Assembly: GCF_001441165.1 (NCBI RefSeq)
Contig: NZ_CP013126.1
Coordinates: forward strand, 2,323,551-2,387,550
DNA length: 64,000 bases
Direction: 5' to 3'
Source: Acidipropionibacterium acidipropionici
GTDB lineage: Bacteria > Actinomycetota > Actinomycetes > Propionibacteriales > Propionibacteriaceae
Part shown: piece after piece, positions 33,001 through 42,417 of the stretch
How the letters are laid out: every line of letters begins with the position of its first letter
Numbering within the stretch: position 1 is the stretch's first letter
Translations under genes and position numbers: made by a program
The notes under the pieces: generated by a model
The model's database searches: none
Told to the model about the DNA's origin: nothing
Seen by the model: the letters and a program-made list of their open reading frames with translations, nothing else

Positions 33001-34452
33001 ATGAAGCCGCGGACCCACGACGACTCCGCAGACGATCCGAAGGCGGACCGCACCGAGGGCGAGGAACCCGCCCAGGGCGGCGGGAGACGCCGTCGAGAGC
33101 GCGCGGAGCGTCGCCCCAGGGTGCGGACCCCCCGTGAGAACCCCACTGAGAAGCTGAAACGGGTGCGCGACGGTGTCCGCGGCCAGTTGTCGATGGCACG
33201 GGCCGTGGAGCGCGGCGACGTCGAGTGGATCGACGAGAACGGCGACGGCATACCGGACCGGCCGGCCACCTCGTCCGAATCGTCGTCCGATCCGGCACCC
33301 CGTACGCAGAAGCCCGTCGAGCCGCAGGCGGCGGATTCCGCCGAGCCGGCGTCCGAGCCCGACCGCCCCGACAGCGAGAGCAGGCGACGGGCCCCTGTAG
33401 GCCTGCCGCGGTTCACCGTGGCGGTGCTCACCATCGGCGGCTCCTGGCTGGCCTTCAGCCTCCTCCACGAGCTGTCCTCGGTCCTGGCGCCGCTGTTCTT
33501 CGCGCTCAACATGCTCATCACCGCCTACCCGATCCACGCGGTCCTGGTGCGCCACCGCTGCCCCAAGGTGCTGGCGGCGCTGGTCACCGGCCTCACCGTC
33601 ATCGTGATGCTGGCGGGCTTCCTGGGCGGGATCATCTGGTCGGTGGCCGCGATGGTCACCCAGATGCAGAAATACGTCCCCCAGATGAACTCCCTCTACC
33701 GCCAGCTCATCGAACAGCTGTCGCGATTCGGACTGGGGGAGGACGCGATCCTCGAGCGGGTCAAGAGCATCAACCCGCAGCAGATCCTCTCGGTCGCCAC
33801 CTCCGTCCTCTCGGACACCACCAGCGTCGTCACCATGGTCGTGGTCATCATCACCGGGATGATCTTCATGATGATGGACACCCCGCAGATCGCCGAGCGC
33901 CTGGAACTCGCCGGGGCCGTCAAGCCCGGGGTGGCCCGGTCGCTGTCGGCCTTCGCCAGCGGGATCCGCAAGTACTGGCTGGTGACCACCGTCTTCGGCA
34001 TCATCGTGGCCCTGCTGGACTGGGCGGTCCTGCTGGCGCTCGGGGTGCCCCTGGCAGGGGTGTGGGCGCTGTTCAGCTTCCTCACCAACTACATCCCGAA
34101 TGTCGGCTTCGTCCTCGGCCTGGTGCCGCCGGCCCTGCTGGGGCTCTTCGACAAGGGCTGGGTGACCGCCGTCATCGTGGTGGTGGCCTACTCGGTGCTG
34201 AACTTCGCCGTCCAGTCGATCATCCAGCCGAAGTTCGCCGGCGACGCGGTGGGATTGACGCCCACCCTCTCCTTCATCTCCCTGCTGCTGTGGGGCTGGG
34301 TCTTCGGGGCGCTGGGCACCCTCATCGCGCTGCCCTGCTCGCTGCTCGTCAAGGCCCTGCTCATCGACGCCGATCCCGGGGCCAGGTGGATCAACGCCCT
34401 CATCTCCTCACGCCCCCAGGACGCCCGGCCGCCCGACCCGCCGGACCGCTGA
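33001..34452 (+). CDS. AI-2E family transporter (PerM/TqsA-like)
   Basis: A 483-residue membrane protein. The first ~135 residues are hydrophilic and highly charged (Arg/Glu/Pro-rich, probably disordered); they are followed by seven or eight hydrophobic segments with the family region IVVVAYSVLNFAVQSIIQPKFAGDAVGLTPTLSFISLLLWGWVFG near the C-terminus (PKxxGxxxGL/P-type motif). Members are proposed exporters or ion antiporters; naming after autoinducer-2 is historical and no specific substrate can be assigned. GGGAGG lies 9 bases before the ATG. It sits between tig and clpP1, an unusual guest in that otherwise conserved order. Confidence 0.85.
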   Translation: MKPRTHDDSADDPKADRTEGEEPAQGGGRRRRERAERRPRVRTPRENPTEKLKRVRDGVRGQLSMARAVERGDVEWIDENGDGIPDRPATSSESSSDPAPRTQKPVEPQAADSAEPASEPDRPDSESRRRAPVGLPRFTVAVLTIGGSWLAFSLLHELSSVLAPLFFALNMLITAYPIHAVLVRHRCPKVLAALVTGLTVIVMLAGFLGGIIWSVAAMVTQMQKYVPQMNSLYRQLIEQLSRFGLGEDAILERVKSINPQQILSVATSVLSDTTSVVTMVVVIITGMIFMMMDTPQIAERLELAGAVKPGVARSLSAFASGIRKYWLVTTVFGIIVALLDWAVLLALGVPLAGVWALFSFLTNYIPNVGFVLGLVPPALLGLFDKGWVTAVIVVVAYSVLNFAVQSIIQPKFAGDAVGLTPTLSFISLLLWGWVFGALGTLIALPCSLLVKALLIDADPGARWINALISSRPQDARPPDPPDR

Positions 34453-34545
34453 ACCGACGGATCAAGACGTCTTCGCCGAGGGCCTCAAGGGGCGCGCCAT
34501 CGGCGAAACGGGGACCGGGCGCGAGAATCCGTGGGACCGGCACGG

Positions 34546-34558
34546 TAGGTTCGATCTT
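34546..34558 (+). promoter_or_regulatory. Candidate leaderless -10 of clpP1
   Basis: TAGGTT (34546-34551), 7 bases before GTG 34559. Confidence 0.5.
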
Positions 34559-35197
34559 GTGAACGACATCAATGCATCCATCGTCCCGGGAGGACCGCAG
34601 ATGGCCGGCCAGGAGCCGGGTGGTACCGGGATGACCGACAACGTCTACCAGTCACTCCTGCGCAATCGGATCATCTTCCTGGGTTCGGAGGTCAAGGACG
34701 AGAACGCGAATGCGATCTGCGCCCAGATGCTGCTCCTGAACGCGGAGGATCCCGACGCGGACATCTTCCTCTACATCAATTCTCCCGGCGGTTCGATCAC
34801 CGCCGGCATGGCGATCTTCGACACCATGCAGTGGATCTCCAATGACGTCGCCACCGTCGCGATGGGCATGGCCGCATCGATGGGCCAGTTCCTGCTGTCG
34901 GCGGGCGCCAAGGGCAAGCGGTACGCCCAGCCCCACTCCAAGATCCTCATGCACCAGCCCCTGGGCGGTGTCGGCGGTACGGCCACCGAGGTGGCCATCC
35001 ACGCCAAGTTCCTCAAGGACATCAAGGCCGAGATGGCCCAGCTCATCTCCGAGCACACCGGCCAGCCGCTGGCCAAGATCGAGGCCGACTCCGACCGGGA
35101 CCACTGGTTCACCGCCCAGGAGGCCCTGGAATACGGCTTCATCGATCACGTCTACGAGAGCGCCTCGCAGATCACCCAGGACGCTCCCAACAAGTGA
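34559..35197 (+). CDS. clpP1: ATP-dependent Clp protease proteolytic subunit 1
   Basis: A 212-residue serine protease subunit that forms a heptameric ring and, in actinobacteria, pairs with ClpP2. Catalytic Ser lies in GMAASMGQFLL (about residue 106), His in MHQPLGG, Asp in DSDRDHWF. The IGF/L docking groove cannot be judged by eye. The N-terminus is about 25 residues longer than usual before NRIIFLG and probably includes a propeptide; an ATG at residue 15 or 25 is an alternative start, but the TAGGTT 7 bases before GTG 34559 supports the longer, leaderless form. It is followed 8 bases later by clpP2. Confidence 0.95.
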   Translation: MNDINASIVPGGPQMAGQEPGGTGMTDNVYQSLLRNRIIFLGSEVKDENANAICAQMLLLNAEDPDADIFLYINSPGGSITAGMAIFDTMQWISNDVATVAMGMAASMGQFLLSAGAKGKRYAQPHSKILMHQPLGGVGGTATEVAIHAKFLKDIKAEMAQLISEHTGQPLAKIEADSDRDHWFTAQEALEYGFIDHVYESASQITQDAPNK

Positions 35198-35205
35198 GGT
35201 TTTCC

Positions 35206-35898
35206 ATGGATCTTTCAGAGATGGCCCGCTTCAACGCGTCCCAGGCCTCCCACATCGCCAACCCGGTCCCGATGAACCCGAGTTCCATCGCCCCGGCCGG
35301 TCCCTCGATGGACTACTACATCCCCCAGTGGGAGGAGCGGACTTCCTACGGGGTGCGCCGCGTCGACCCCTACACGAAGCTCTTCGAGGACCGCATCATC
35401 TTCCTCGGCACCCCGGTGACCGACGACATCGCCAACGCCGTGATGGCGCAGCTGCTGTGCCTTCAGTCGATGGATCCGGACCGCCAGATCAGCATGTACA
35501 TCAACTCGCCCGGCGGCTCCTTCTCCGCGATGAGCGCCATCTACGACACGATGAACTACGTGCGCCCCGACATCCAGACGGTCTGCCTGGGGATGGCGGC
35601 GTCGGCCGCCGCCGTGCTGCTGGCCGCCGGCACCAAGGGCAAGCGGCTCGCGCTGCCGAACTCCACGATCCTCATCCACCAGCCCTCGATGGGACAGCAG
35701 AGCTACGGCCAGTCCTCCGACATCGAGATCCAGGCCGACGAGATCCAGCGGATCCGCACCCTGATGGAGAAGATGCTGGCCGACGCCACCGGTCAGACCA
35801 CCGAGCAGATCTCCAAGGACGTCGACCGCGACAAGTACCTCACGGCCGAGGGGGCCAAGGAGTACGGCATCATCGACGACCTCCTCACCTCGATCTGA
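35206..35898 (+). CDS. clpP2: ATP-dependent Clp protease proteolytic subunit 2
   Basis: A 230-residue partner of ClpP1; the two make a mixed tetradecamer with ClpX or ClpC as unfoldase. Catalytic Ser in CLGMAASAAAVLLAAG, His in IHQPSMG and Asp in DVDRDKYL are all present. There is an N-terminal extension of about 50 residues (ASHIANPVPMNPSS...) that is probably processed. Start ATG 35206 has GAGG 8 bases upstream; a GTG at 35194 overlapping the clpP1 stop is a less likely alternative. Co-transcribed with clpP1. Confidence 0.95.
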   Translation: MDLSEMARFNASQASHIANPVPMNPSSIAPAGPSMDYYIPQWEERTSYGVRRVDPYTKLFEDRIIFLGTPVTDDIANAVMAQLLCLQSMDPDRQISMYINSPGGSFSAMSAIYDTMNYVRPDIQTVCLGMAASAAAVLLAAGTKGKRLALPNSTILIHQPSMGQQSYGQSSDIEIQADEIQRIRTLMEKMLADATGQTTEQISKDVDRDKYLTAEGAKEYGIIDDLLTSI

Positions 35899-35921
35899 GC
35901 TGCTCGCAGCGAAGTGAGACA

Positions 35922-35969
35922 CCCGGCGGCGCGGGACCCGCGACCACGAGCCCCGCGCCGGGTTAGGGT
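35922..35969 (+). promoter_or_regulatory. Hairpin after clpP2 followed by a candidate clpX promoter
   Basis: Imperfect GC-rich arms 35922-35935 and 35951-35962 (CCCGGC/GCCGGG core with a bulge) form a partial terminator. TAGGGT (35964-35969) directly after it is a plausible -10, giving clpX a leader of about 60 bases ending in GGGAGGAGGAG. Confidence 0.35.
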
Positions 35970-36035
35970 GGACGGCACATGGACGGCAAGTGAACAACGA
36001 CCCCCGGTCACCTGAGACGGGAGGAGGAGAATCTC

Positions 36036-37325
<1,290 letters not shown>

Positions 37326-37364
37326 CGCGCCCCGACTCTCTGCCCTTTCGATCGCCGCCCCCGA

Positions 37365-37775
37365 TCAGGCGGTGGCGGTGATCACCTCGCTGAGCAGCTC
37401 CTCGGAGCGCCTGCGGATCTCCTTGACGCCGAGCCGCCGCTCGCGGCCCTTCTGCATCTTCACCAGGGCCAGCCGCGACCGGATCTCGTCGGAGGTCGTC
37501 AACCACCGGTGGGCGTCGGCGTGTTCGGACCCGTTGGCGAAATCGACCACGGCGTCCAGGGTGGCCTCGGCGTGACCGAGTGGGGTGCGGGAGCCGACGC
37601 CGTCGCGGGCCTTCGTCCAGGTGTTGCGGATGGCCTGGGCGGCACGGTCGTCCTTGTTGACCAGAGTCCACAGGTCCCGCGCCACCGGAAGCCCCGCGGC
37701 CACCGCCGCGGTGATGAGCCGCACCCGGGCGCCGGGTGAGGACTTCGACGTCGCTGAGACCGATGACCTGGCCAT
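37365..37775 (-). CDS. Conserved-looking small hypothetical protein
   Basis: A 136-residue basic, helical, soluble protein. The N-terminus (MARSSVSATSKSSPGARVRL) is Ser-rich and positively charged, then come helices such as NKDDRAAQAIRNTWTKARDGVG and SEELLSEVITATA. No membrane segment, metal ligand set or catalytic motif is visible. AGGAGGAG lies 6 bases before ATG 37775. It is convergent with clpX (39 bases apart) and divergent from the tricorn gene. I recognise no family. Confidence 0.7.
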   Translation of the reverse strand: MARSSVSATSKSSPGARVRLITAAVAAGLPVARDLWTLVNKDDRAAQAIRNTWTKARDGVGSRTPLGHAEATLDAVVDFANGSEHADAHRWLTTSDEIRSRLALVKMQKGRERRLGVKEIRRRSEELLSEVITATA

Positions 37776-37893
37776 GGGGACTCCTCCTGATCGGGTGCCG
37801 TCCTGTGACGGTTGTGATACGCCTCCCATCGTCGCAGGTCGGTCAACTCCTCATGCGGTCCCGGCGCCATGAGCCCCGTGCCGCGGGTGGCGA

Positions 37894-37906
37894 TAACCTG
37901 AACCTC
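37894..37906 (+). promoter_or_regulatory. Candidate leaderless -10 of the tricorn gene
   Basis: TAACCT (37894-37899), exactly 7 bases before ATG 37907. Confidence 0.5.
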
Positions 37907-40900
37907 ATGTCTTCTGGTTACCTGCGCTATCCCGACGTCCACGGCGATCTGGTGGTCTTCTGCGCCGACGACGACCTGTGGCTGGCCCCCCTGGACGGCG
38001 GGCGCGCCTCCCGGATCACCACCGACCAGGTGTCGGTGCGCAACCCCAGATTCTCCCCCTCGGGCACGAGGATCGCCTGGACGTCGACGGCAGCCAGACG
38101 ACCGGAGGCCTTCATGCTCGATCTGGCGACCGGGCGGACCCGGCGTCTCACCTGGCTGGGCTCGGCGAAGACCCAGGTCGTCGGCTGGGCCGACGAGGAC
38201 CACGTCGTCGTGGCCTCCCCCTACCAGCGCAACGACACGGCCCTGAGCTGGCTCTACGCCGTCGGCGTCGACGGCCGGGTCGAGAGGCTGGGCTACGGAC
38301 CCGGGATGGACCTGGCCGTCTCCCCGGAGGGGGCGGTGGCCACCGTCACCCCGAACTCGGGGGACTGCTCGCGATGGAAGCGGTACCGGGGAGGCACCGC
38401 CGGCCAGATCTGGCTGCGACCCGCCGGCGCCGACGCCTTCATCCGGCTGCTGCGCGACGGCCATGACGACCACGACGGCCGGTACGCGGCGGCGGGCCGC
38501 TACTCGGTGGGGTGGATCGACGGCCGGCTCATCTTCAGCTCCGACATGGGCGCCGTCGTCGACCCCGGCCGGCCCGCGGAGAACCCGGGCGATCAGGCCC
38601 AGTTGTGGTCCGTGGACGGCCGGGGAGGCGACCTGCGGCGTCACACCCGCCACGATCTGGCCCGCGGATACGTCCGCGACCCGCGGACCGACGGCGCCAC
38701 CGTCGTCTACCACGCGCGCGGAAAGCTGTACTCCATGGCCGGGCTGGACGCCGAACCGGTGGAGATCCCGATCGAACTGGGCATCGACGGCCCCGCCCCT
38801 GTCTGGGTGGAGCCGACCGACCGGCTGGAGCGCATCGTGGCCGACCACGGTGGAGACGGATCGCTGCTCGAGTGGCGGGGCGCCGCCTACTACCTCACCC
38901 ACCGCTCCGGCCCGGCGCGGGCGCTGTCGGCGAACCAGGGAGTGCGGATCCGCGAGCCCCGCATCCTGGGCGAGACCGGCACCGGCGTGTGGGCCAGTGA
39001 CGCCGAGGGCGCCGACTGCCTCGAGGTCGCACCGCTGGACGGTTCCGGCCCGGTCCGCAGGATCGCCGCCGGGCAGCTCGGTCGGGTGCTGTGGCTGGCC
39101 CCCGATCCGCAGGGCGGGAGGGTCGCCGTCGTGAGCCACGACGGGCGGATCCTGATCGTCGACGTCGCGACCGGATCGGTGCGCACCGCCGGCCACTCCC
39201 GCTACGGCGAGGCCACCGGCCTGGCCTGGTCGCCCGACGGCCGCTACCTGGCATGGCGCTCGCCGATGCCCACCGATCCCGAGATGAAGGGACAGATCGT
39301 CGCCGTCGATGTGGCCGAGGGAGCCGATGCCGTCGAGCTCACCAAGGGCTCCTATGACGACTCCGACCCGGTTTTCACCGCCGACGGGAAATACCTGGTG
39401 ATGCTGTCGGCGCGTACCTTCGACCCGAGCTACGACGGGCAGACCTTCGACCTCACCTTCGCCCACACCATCAGGCCCTGGTTGGTCCCCCTGGCCGCCG
39501 ATGAACCCTCCCCCTTCGGCCCGAGTCCCGAGGGGTGGCGGATCAGTGAGGTGCAGGAGGCCCGCGGCAAGGACGGTTCGGCGGAGCCGGAGCACTCCGA
39601 GGATCAGGAGAAGGTGACCTGCCGGATCGACGTCGAGGGCTTCGAGGAGCGGATGGTGCCCTTCCCTGTGGCCTCCGGGGACTACCGGGGTCTGGCGGGC
39701 GTCAAGGACGGCCTGGTGTGGATCGAGACCGCCGACCGCGGGGGAGAGCTGGGCTCGACCCGCGCCGCGGTCGCCGACGAGCCCCCTGCCGACACCCTGT
39801 GGCATTTCGGACTGGCGGCCCGCAAGGCCGAGCAGATCGTCGAGGCCGTCGACTCCTACTCGGTCTCCGGCGACGGTGAGCGACTGGTGGTGCGCCACCG
39901 CGACGAGGTGACCGTCGTCCCTTCCGACCACAAGATCGAGTCCGACGACCCCGCCCGGGTCACCGTCGACCTGTCGCGGCTGCGCCGACGCGTCGAGCCC
40001 CGCGCCGAATGGCGTCAGATGTTCGAGGAGAACGGCCGGCTGATGGCCTCCCACTACTGGCGTCAGGACATGAACGGCACCGACTGGCAGGCCGTGCTGG
40101 CCTCCTACCGGCCGACCCTGGACCGGCTGTTCACCGTCGACGACCTCTATGACGTGCTGTGGGAGACGGTGGCCGAACTCAACACCTCGCACTCCTACGT
40201 GATGGCGGCCGGGGCCGACGGCGACCCGTCGCAGCGGGCGGGCCGTCTCGGCGCCGATCTGGGGCCCTCCACCGAACAGGGGGCGAGGGTGCTGCGCGTG
40301 GTGCCCGGGGAGTCCTCCGACCCGCGGGCCTGGTCGCCGTTGCGGGCCGCCGGGGTGGCGGTGCGCGACGGTGACACGATCGTCGCCGTCGACGGCCAGC
40401 AGGTGGGCCCCGACCTGTCGGTCGAGGAGCTGCTCGAGGGATCCGCCGGGCGCACCGTGGAGCTGACCGTGAGGCCCGCCGCCACGGGCGGGCAGGACGG
40501 GGAGCCCGGCCTGAGGCGGGTCGCGGTGGTGCCGATGGCCGACGAGTCGGTGCTGCGCTACCACGACTGGGTGGCCTCCCGACGCGATTACGTCGCCGAG
40601 CACTCCGACGGCCGGATCGGCTACCTCCATGTGCCGGACATGGTCGCCGACGGCTGGGCCGAGCTGCATCGCCAGATCGCCGAGGCCACCAGGCACGAGG
40701 CCGTCATCGCCGACGTCCGGTTCAACCACGGCGGCCACACCTCCCAGCTGGTCATCGAGAGGCTGGCGCGGCGGGTGATCGGGTGGGACTTCGCCCGCTG
40801 GAACGCCGAGCCCTCCACCTACCCGCAGAACGCGATGCGCGGCCCCATCGTGCTGGTCACGAACCAATGGGCGGGTTCGGACGGCGACATCGTCTCGGCG

Positions 40901-41230
40901 GCCACCCAGGCGCTGGGCTACGCCCCCGTGCTGGGGGAGAGGTCCTGGGGCGGGGTGATCGGCATCGATGGGCGCTTCGACCTGGTCGACGGCACCGGCG
41001 TCACCCAGCCCCGCTACGCCGGCTGGTACGGCGATTACGGCTGGGGGGTGGAGAACCACGGCGTCGACCCGGACATCGAGGTCACCGTCACCCCGGAGGA
41101 CTGGGAGTCCGGCCGCGACATCCAGCTCGACGCCGCGATCGCCGAATGCCTGGGCCGCCTCGACGAGCATCCGGCCGCCGTGCCCCCGCAGCTCCCCCCG
41201 CCGGCCTTCGGACGAGCCGTCGCCGAGTAG
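37907..41230 (+). CDS. Tricorn-type S41 protease
   Basis: A 1107-residue peptidase that, in the Thermoplasma prototype, cleaves peptides released by the proteasome or other ATP-dependent proteases. The N-terminal 6- and 7-bladed beta-propellers fill residues 1-650 (repeats such as RNPRFSPSGTRIAWTS and GLAWSPDGRYLAWRSP). The core then shows His762 (NTSHSY), a PDZ domain around 790-870, catalytic Ser991 (NQWAGSDGD) and Glu1049 (WGVENHGVDPD), so the triad matches tricorn. It ends in a short Pro-rich tail. No signal peptide: cytosolic. ATG 37907 is preferred over an upstream in-frame reading because TAACCT lies 7 bases before it. Its place beside the clp island fits a role in peptide turnover. 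Confidence 0.92.
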   Translation: MSSGYLRYPDVHGDLVVFCADDDLWLAPLDGGRASRITTDQVSVRNPRFSPSGTRIAWTSTAARRPEAFMLDLATGRTRRLTWLGSAKTQVVGWADEDHVVVASPYQRNDTALSWLYAVGVDGRVERLGYGPGMDLAVSPEGAVATVTPNSGDCSRWKRYRGGTAGQIWLRPAGADAFIRLLRDGHDDHDGRYAAAGRYSVGWIDGRLIFSSDMGAVVDPGRPAENPGDQAQLWSVDGRGGDLRRHTRHDLARGYVRDPRTDGATVVYHARGKLYSMAGLDAEPVEIPIELGIDGPAPVWVEPTDRLERIVADHGGDGSLLEWRGAAYYLTHRSGPARALSANQGVRIREPRILGETGTGVWASDAEGADCLEVAPLDGSGPVRRIAAGQLGRVLWLAPDPQGGRVAVVSHDGRILIVDVATGSVRTAGHSRYGEATGLAWSPDGRYLAWRSPMPTDPEMKGQIVAVDVAEGADAVELTKGSYDDSDPVFTADGKYLVMLSARTFDPSYDGQTFDLTFAHTIRPWLVPLAADEPSPFGPSPEGWRISEVQEARGKDGSAEPEHSEDQEKVTCRIDVEGFEERMVPFPVASGDYRGLAGVKDGLVWIETADRGGELGSTRAAVADEPPADTLWHFGLAARKAEQIVEAVDSYSVSGDGERLVVRHRDEVTVVPSDHKIESDDPARVTVDLSRLRRRVEPRAEWRQMFEENGRLMASHYWRQDMNGTDWQAVLASYRPTLDRLFTVDDLYDVLWETVAELNTSHSYVMAAGADGDPSQRAGRLGADLGPSTEQGARVLRVVPGESSDPRAWSPLRAAGVAVRDGDTIVAVDGQQVGPDLSVEELLEGSAGRTVELTVRPAATGGQDGEPGLRRVAVVPMADESVLRYHDWVASRRDYVAEHSDGRIGYLHVPDMVADGWAELHRQIAEATRHEAVIADVRFNHGGHTSQLVIERLARRVIGWDFARWNAEPSTYPQNAMRGPIVLVTNQWAGSDGDIVSAATQALGYAPVLGERSWGGVIGIDGRFDLVDGTGVTQPRYAGWYGDYGWGVENHGVDPDIEVTVTPEDWESGRDIQLDAAIAECLGRLDEHPAAVPPQLPPPAFGRAVAE

Positions 41231-41241
41231 GTTGTCTCGCC
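41228..41241 (+). promoter_or_regulatory. Candidate leaderless -10 of the DinB gene
   Basis: TAGGTT (41228-41233), overlapping the tricorn stop codon, 8 bases before ATG 41242. Confidence 0.45.
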
Positions 41242-41820
41242 ATGGATGAGAAGGCGATGCTGAAGCTCTACCTTCAGCGCGAGCGGGACGCCCTGCTGTG
41301 GAAGACCGAGGGGCTCTCGGAACGTGAGCTGAGGATGCCGCGAACCCGCACCGGCAGCAACCTTCTCGGCATCCTCAAGCACGTCGCCACCGTGGATGTC
41401 GGCTACTTCGGAGCTCTGTTCGGCCGGCCCCTTCCCGAGCCGCTGCCGTGGGGCCAGGACGACGCTGAGGACAACGCCGACATGTGGGCCACCGCCGACC
41501 AGTCGGCGGCATGGGTGAGGGATTTCGCCGTCAGGGCCTGGGCGCACTCCGACGTCACCATCGACACCATGCCTCTGGACACCACGGCCGTGGTGCCCTG
41601 GTGGGGGTCCGAGAAGCGGAACACCACGCTGCGCACCCTCATGGTGCACATGACCTCGGAGACGGCGCGGCACGCCGGCCATATGGACATCCTGCGGGAA
41701 ATGGCCGACGGCTCGGCCGGCAAGAACCAGGAGAACCTCAACCTGCCGCCCTTCGACGACGACCGGTGGGCCGGGTACACGCAGATGCTGCGCCAGGTCG
41801 CGGAGTCCTTCCCGCAGTGA
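41242..41820 (+). CDS. DinB family protein (DUF664-like)
   Basis: A 192-residue four-helix-bundle protein. Three histidines at the positions of the DinB metal site are present: His47 (ILKHVATVD), His144 and His147 (ETARHAGHMD). The C-terminus has NLNLPPFDDDRW, typical of the mycothiol-S-transferase-like DUF664 subgroup. Members are often thiol transferases using mycothiol or bacillithiol; the actual reaction here is not known. ATG 41242 is 11 bases after the tricorn stop, with TAGGTT 8 bases upstream rather than a Shine-Dalgarno. Confidence 0.83.
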   Translation: MDEKAMLKLYLQRERDALLWKTEGLSERELRMPRTRTGSNLLGILKHVATVDVGYFGALFGRPLPEPLPWGQDDAEDNADMWATADQSAAWVRDFAVRAWAHSDVTIDTMPLDTTAVVPWWGSEKRNTTLRTLMVHMTSETARHAGHMDILREMADGSAGKNQENLNLPPFDDDRWAGYTQMLRQVAESFPQ

Positions 41821-41840
41821 CGGGGCCTCTGAGGCAGTGA

Positions 41841-41853
41841 CACGATGGTCGGC
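41841..41853 (+). promoter_or_regulatory. Candidate leaderless -10 of the P-loop kinase-like gene
   Basis: CACGAT (41841-41846), 7 bases before ATG 41854; supports this ATG over the in-frame ATG 41845. Confidence 0.35.
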
Positions 41854-42417
41854 ATGCCCACAGCCACCGCCTCCGATCTGGGACGCGCCCGCAGAGTCCT
41901 CATCCACGGCGCCACCGGCTCCGGCAAGTCCACCGCAGCAGCCCGGATCGGGCGGATCCTCGACCTGCCGGTCCATCTGGCCGACGAGGAGATCGGCTTC
42001 CTGCCCGCCTCCCAGGCCGTGTGGACGAACAGGCCGGCCGAGGAGATGCGCCGTATCGCCGGGTCCATCGCGGCAGAAGAGCGCTGGGTGCTGGACTCCT
42101 CCTACGGCGCCTTCCGCGATCAGGTGCTGTCCCGGGCCGACGTCGTCATCGGCCTGGACTATCCCCGCTGGCTCTCCCTGGCCCGGCTGTTTCGCCGCAC
42201 CGCCGGGCGGATCCGCGACGGCCGCCTGGTCTGCAACGGGAACCGCGAGACCCTGCGCGAGCAGCTCAGCCGCGACTCCATCATCGTGTGGCACTTCACA
42301 TCCTTCGCCCGCAAGCGGGCCACGATGCGCGCCTGGGCGGCAGACCCTGCGGGCCCGCCCACCATCCTGGTGAGCGGGCCCGCGGAACTGGAGCGGCTGA
42401 TCGCCGCGATCAGCTGA
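41854..42417 (+). CDS. P-loop nucleoside/adenylate kinase-like protein (topology-modulation type)
   Basis: A 187-residue P-loop NTPase. Walker A GATGSGKST is near residue 20, followed by LDLPVHLADEEIGFLPASQAVW (substrate-side acidic residues), and VVIGLDYPRWLSLARLFRRT, which resembles the lid region of the FlaR/DNA topology modulation protein family. Members are small cytosolic ATPases of uncertain function, annotated as adenylate kinase-like. ATG 41854 is preferred. Its stop at 42417 abuts the valS stop on the other strand with no gap. Confidence 0.75.
   Translation: MPTATASDLGRARRVLIHGATGSGKSTAAARIGRILDLPVHLADEEIGFLPASQAVWTNRPAEEMRRIAGSIAAEERWVLDSSYGAFRDQVLSRADVVIGLDYPRWLSLARLFRRTAGRIRDGRLVCNGNRETLREQLSRDSIIVWHFTSFARKRATMRAWAADPAGPPTILVSGPAELERLIAAIS

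Noticed and set aside
37499-41170. Very long open frame on the minus strand (over 1200 codons) opposite the tricorn gene
   Set aside because: It is antisense to a well-defined protease, reads as low-complexity Gly/Val/Arg sequence and has no start signal. Such frames are a by-product of high GC at third codon positions.
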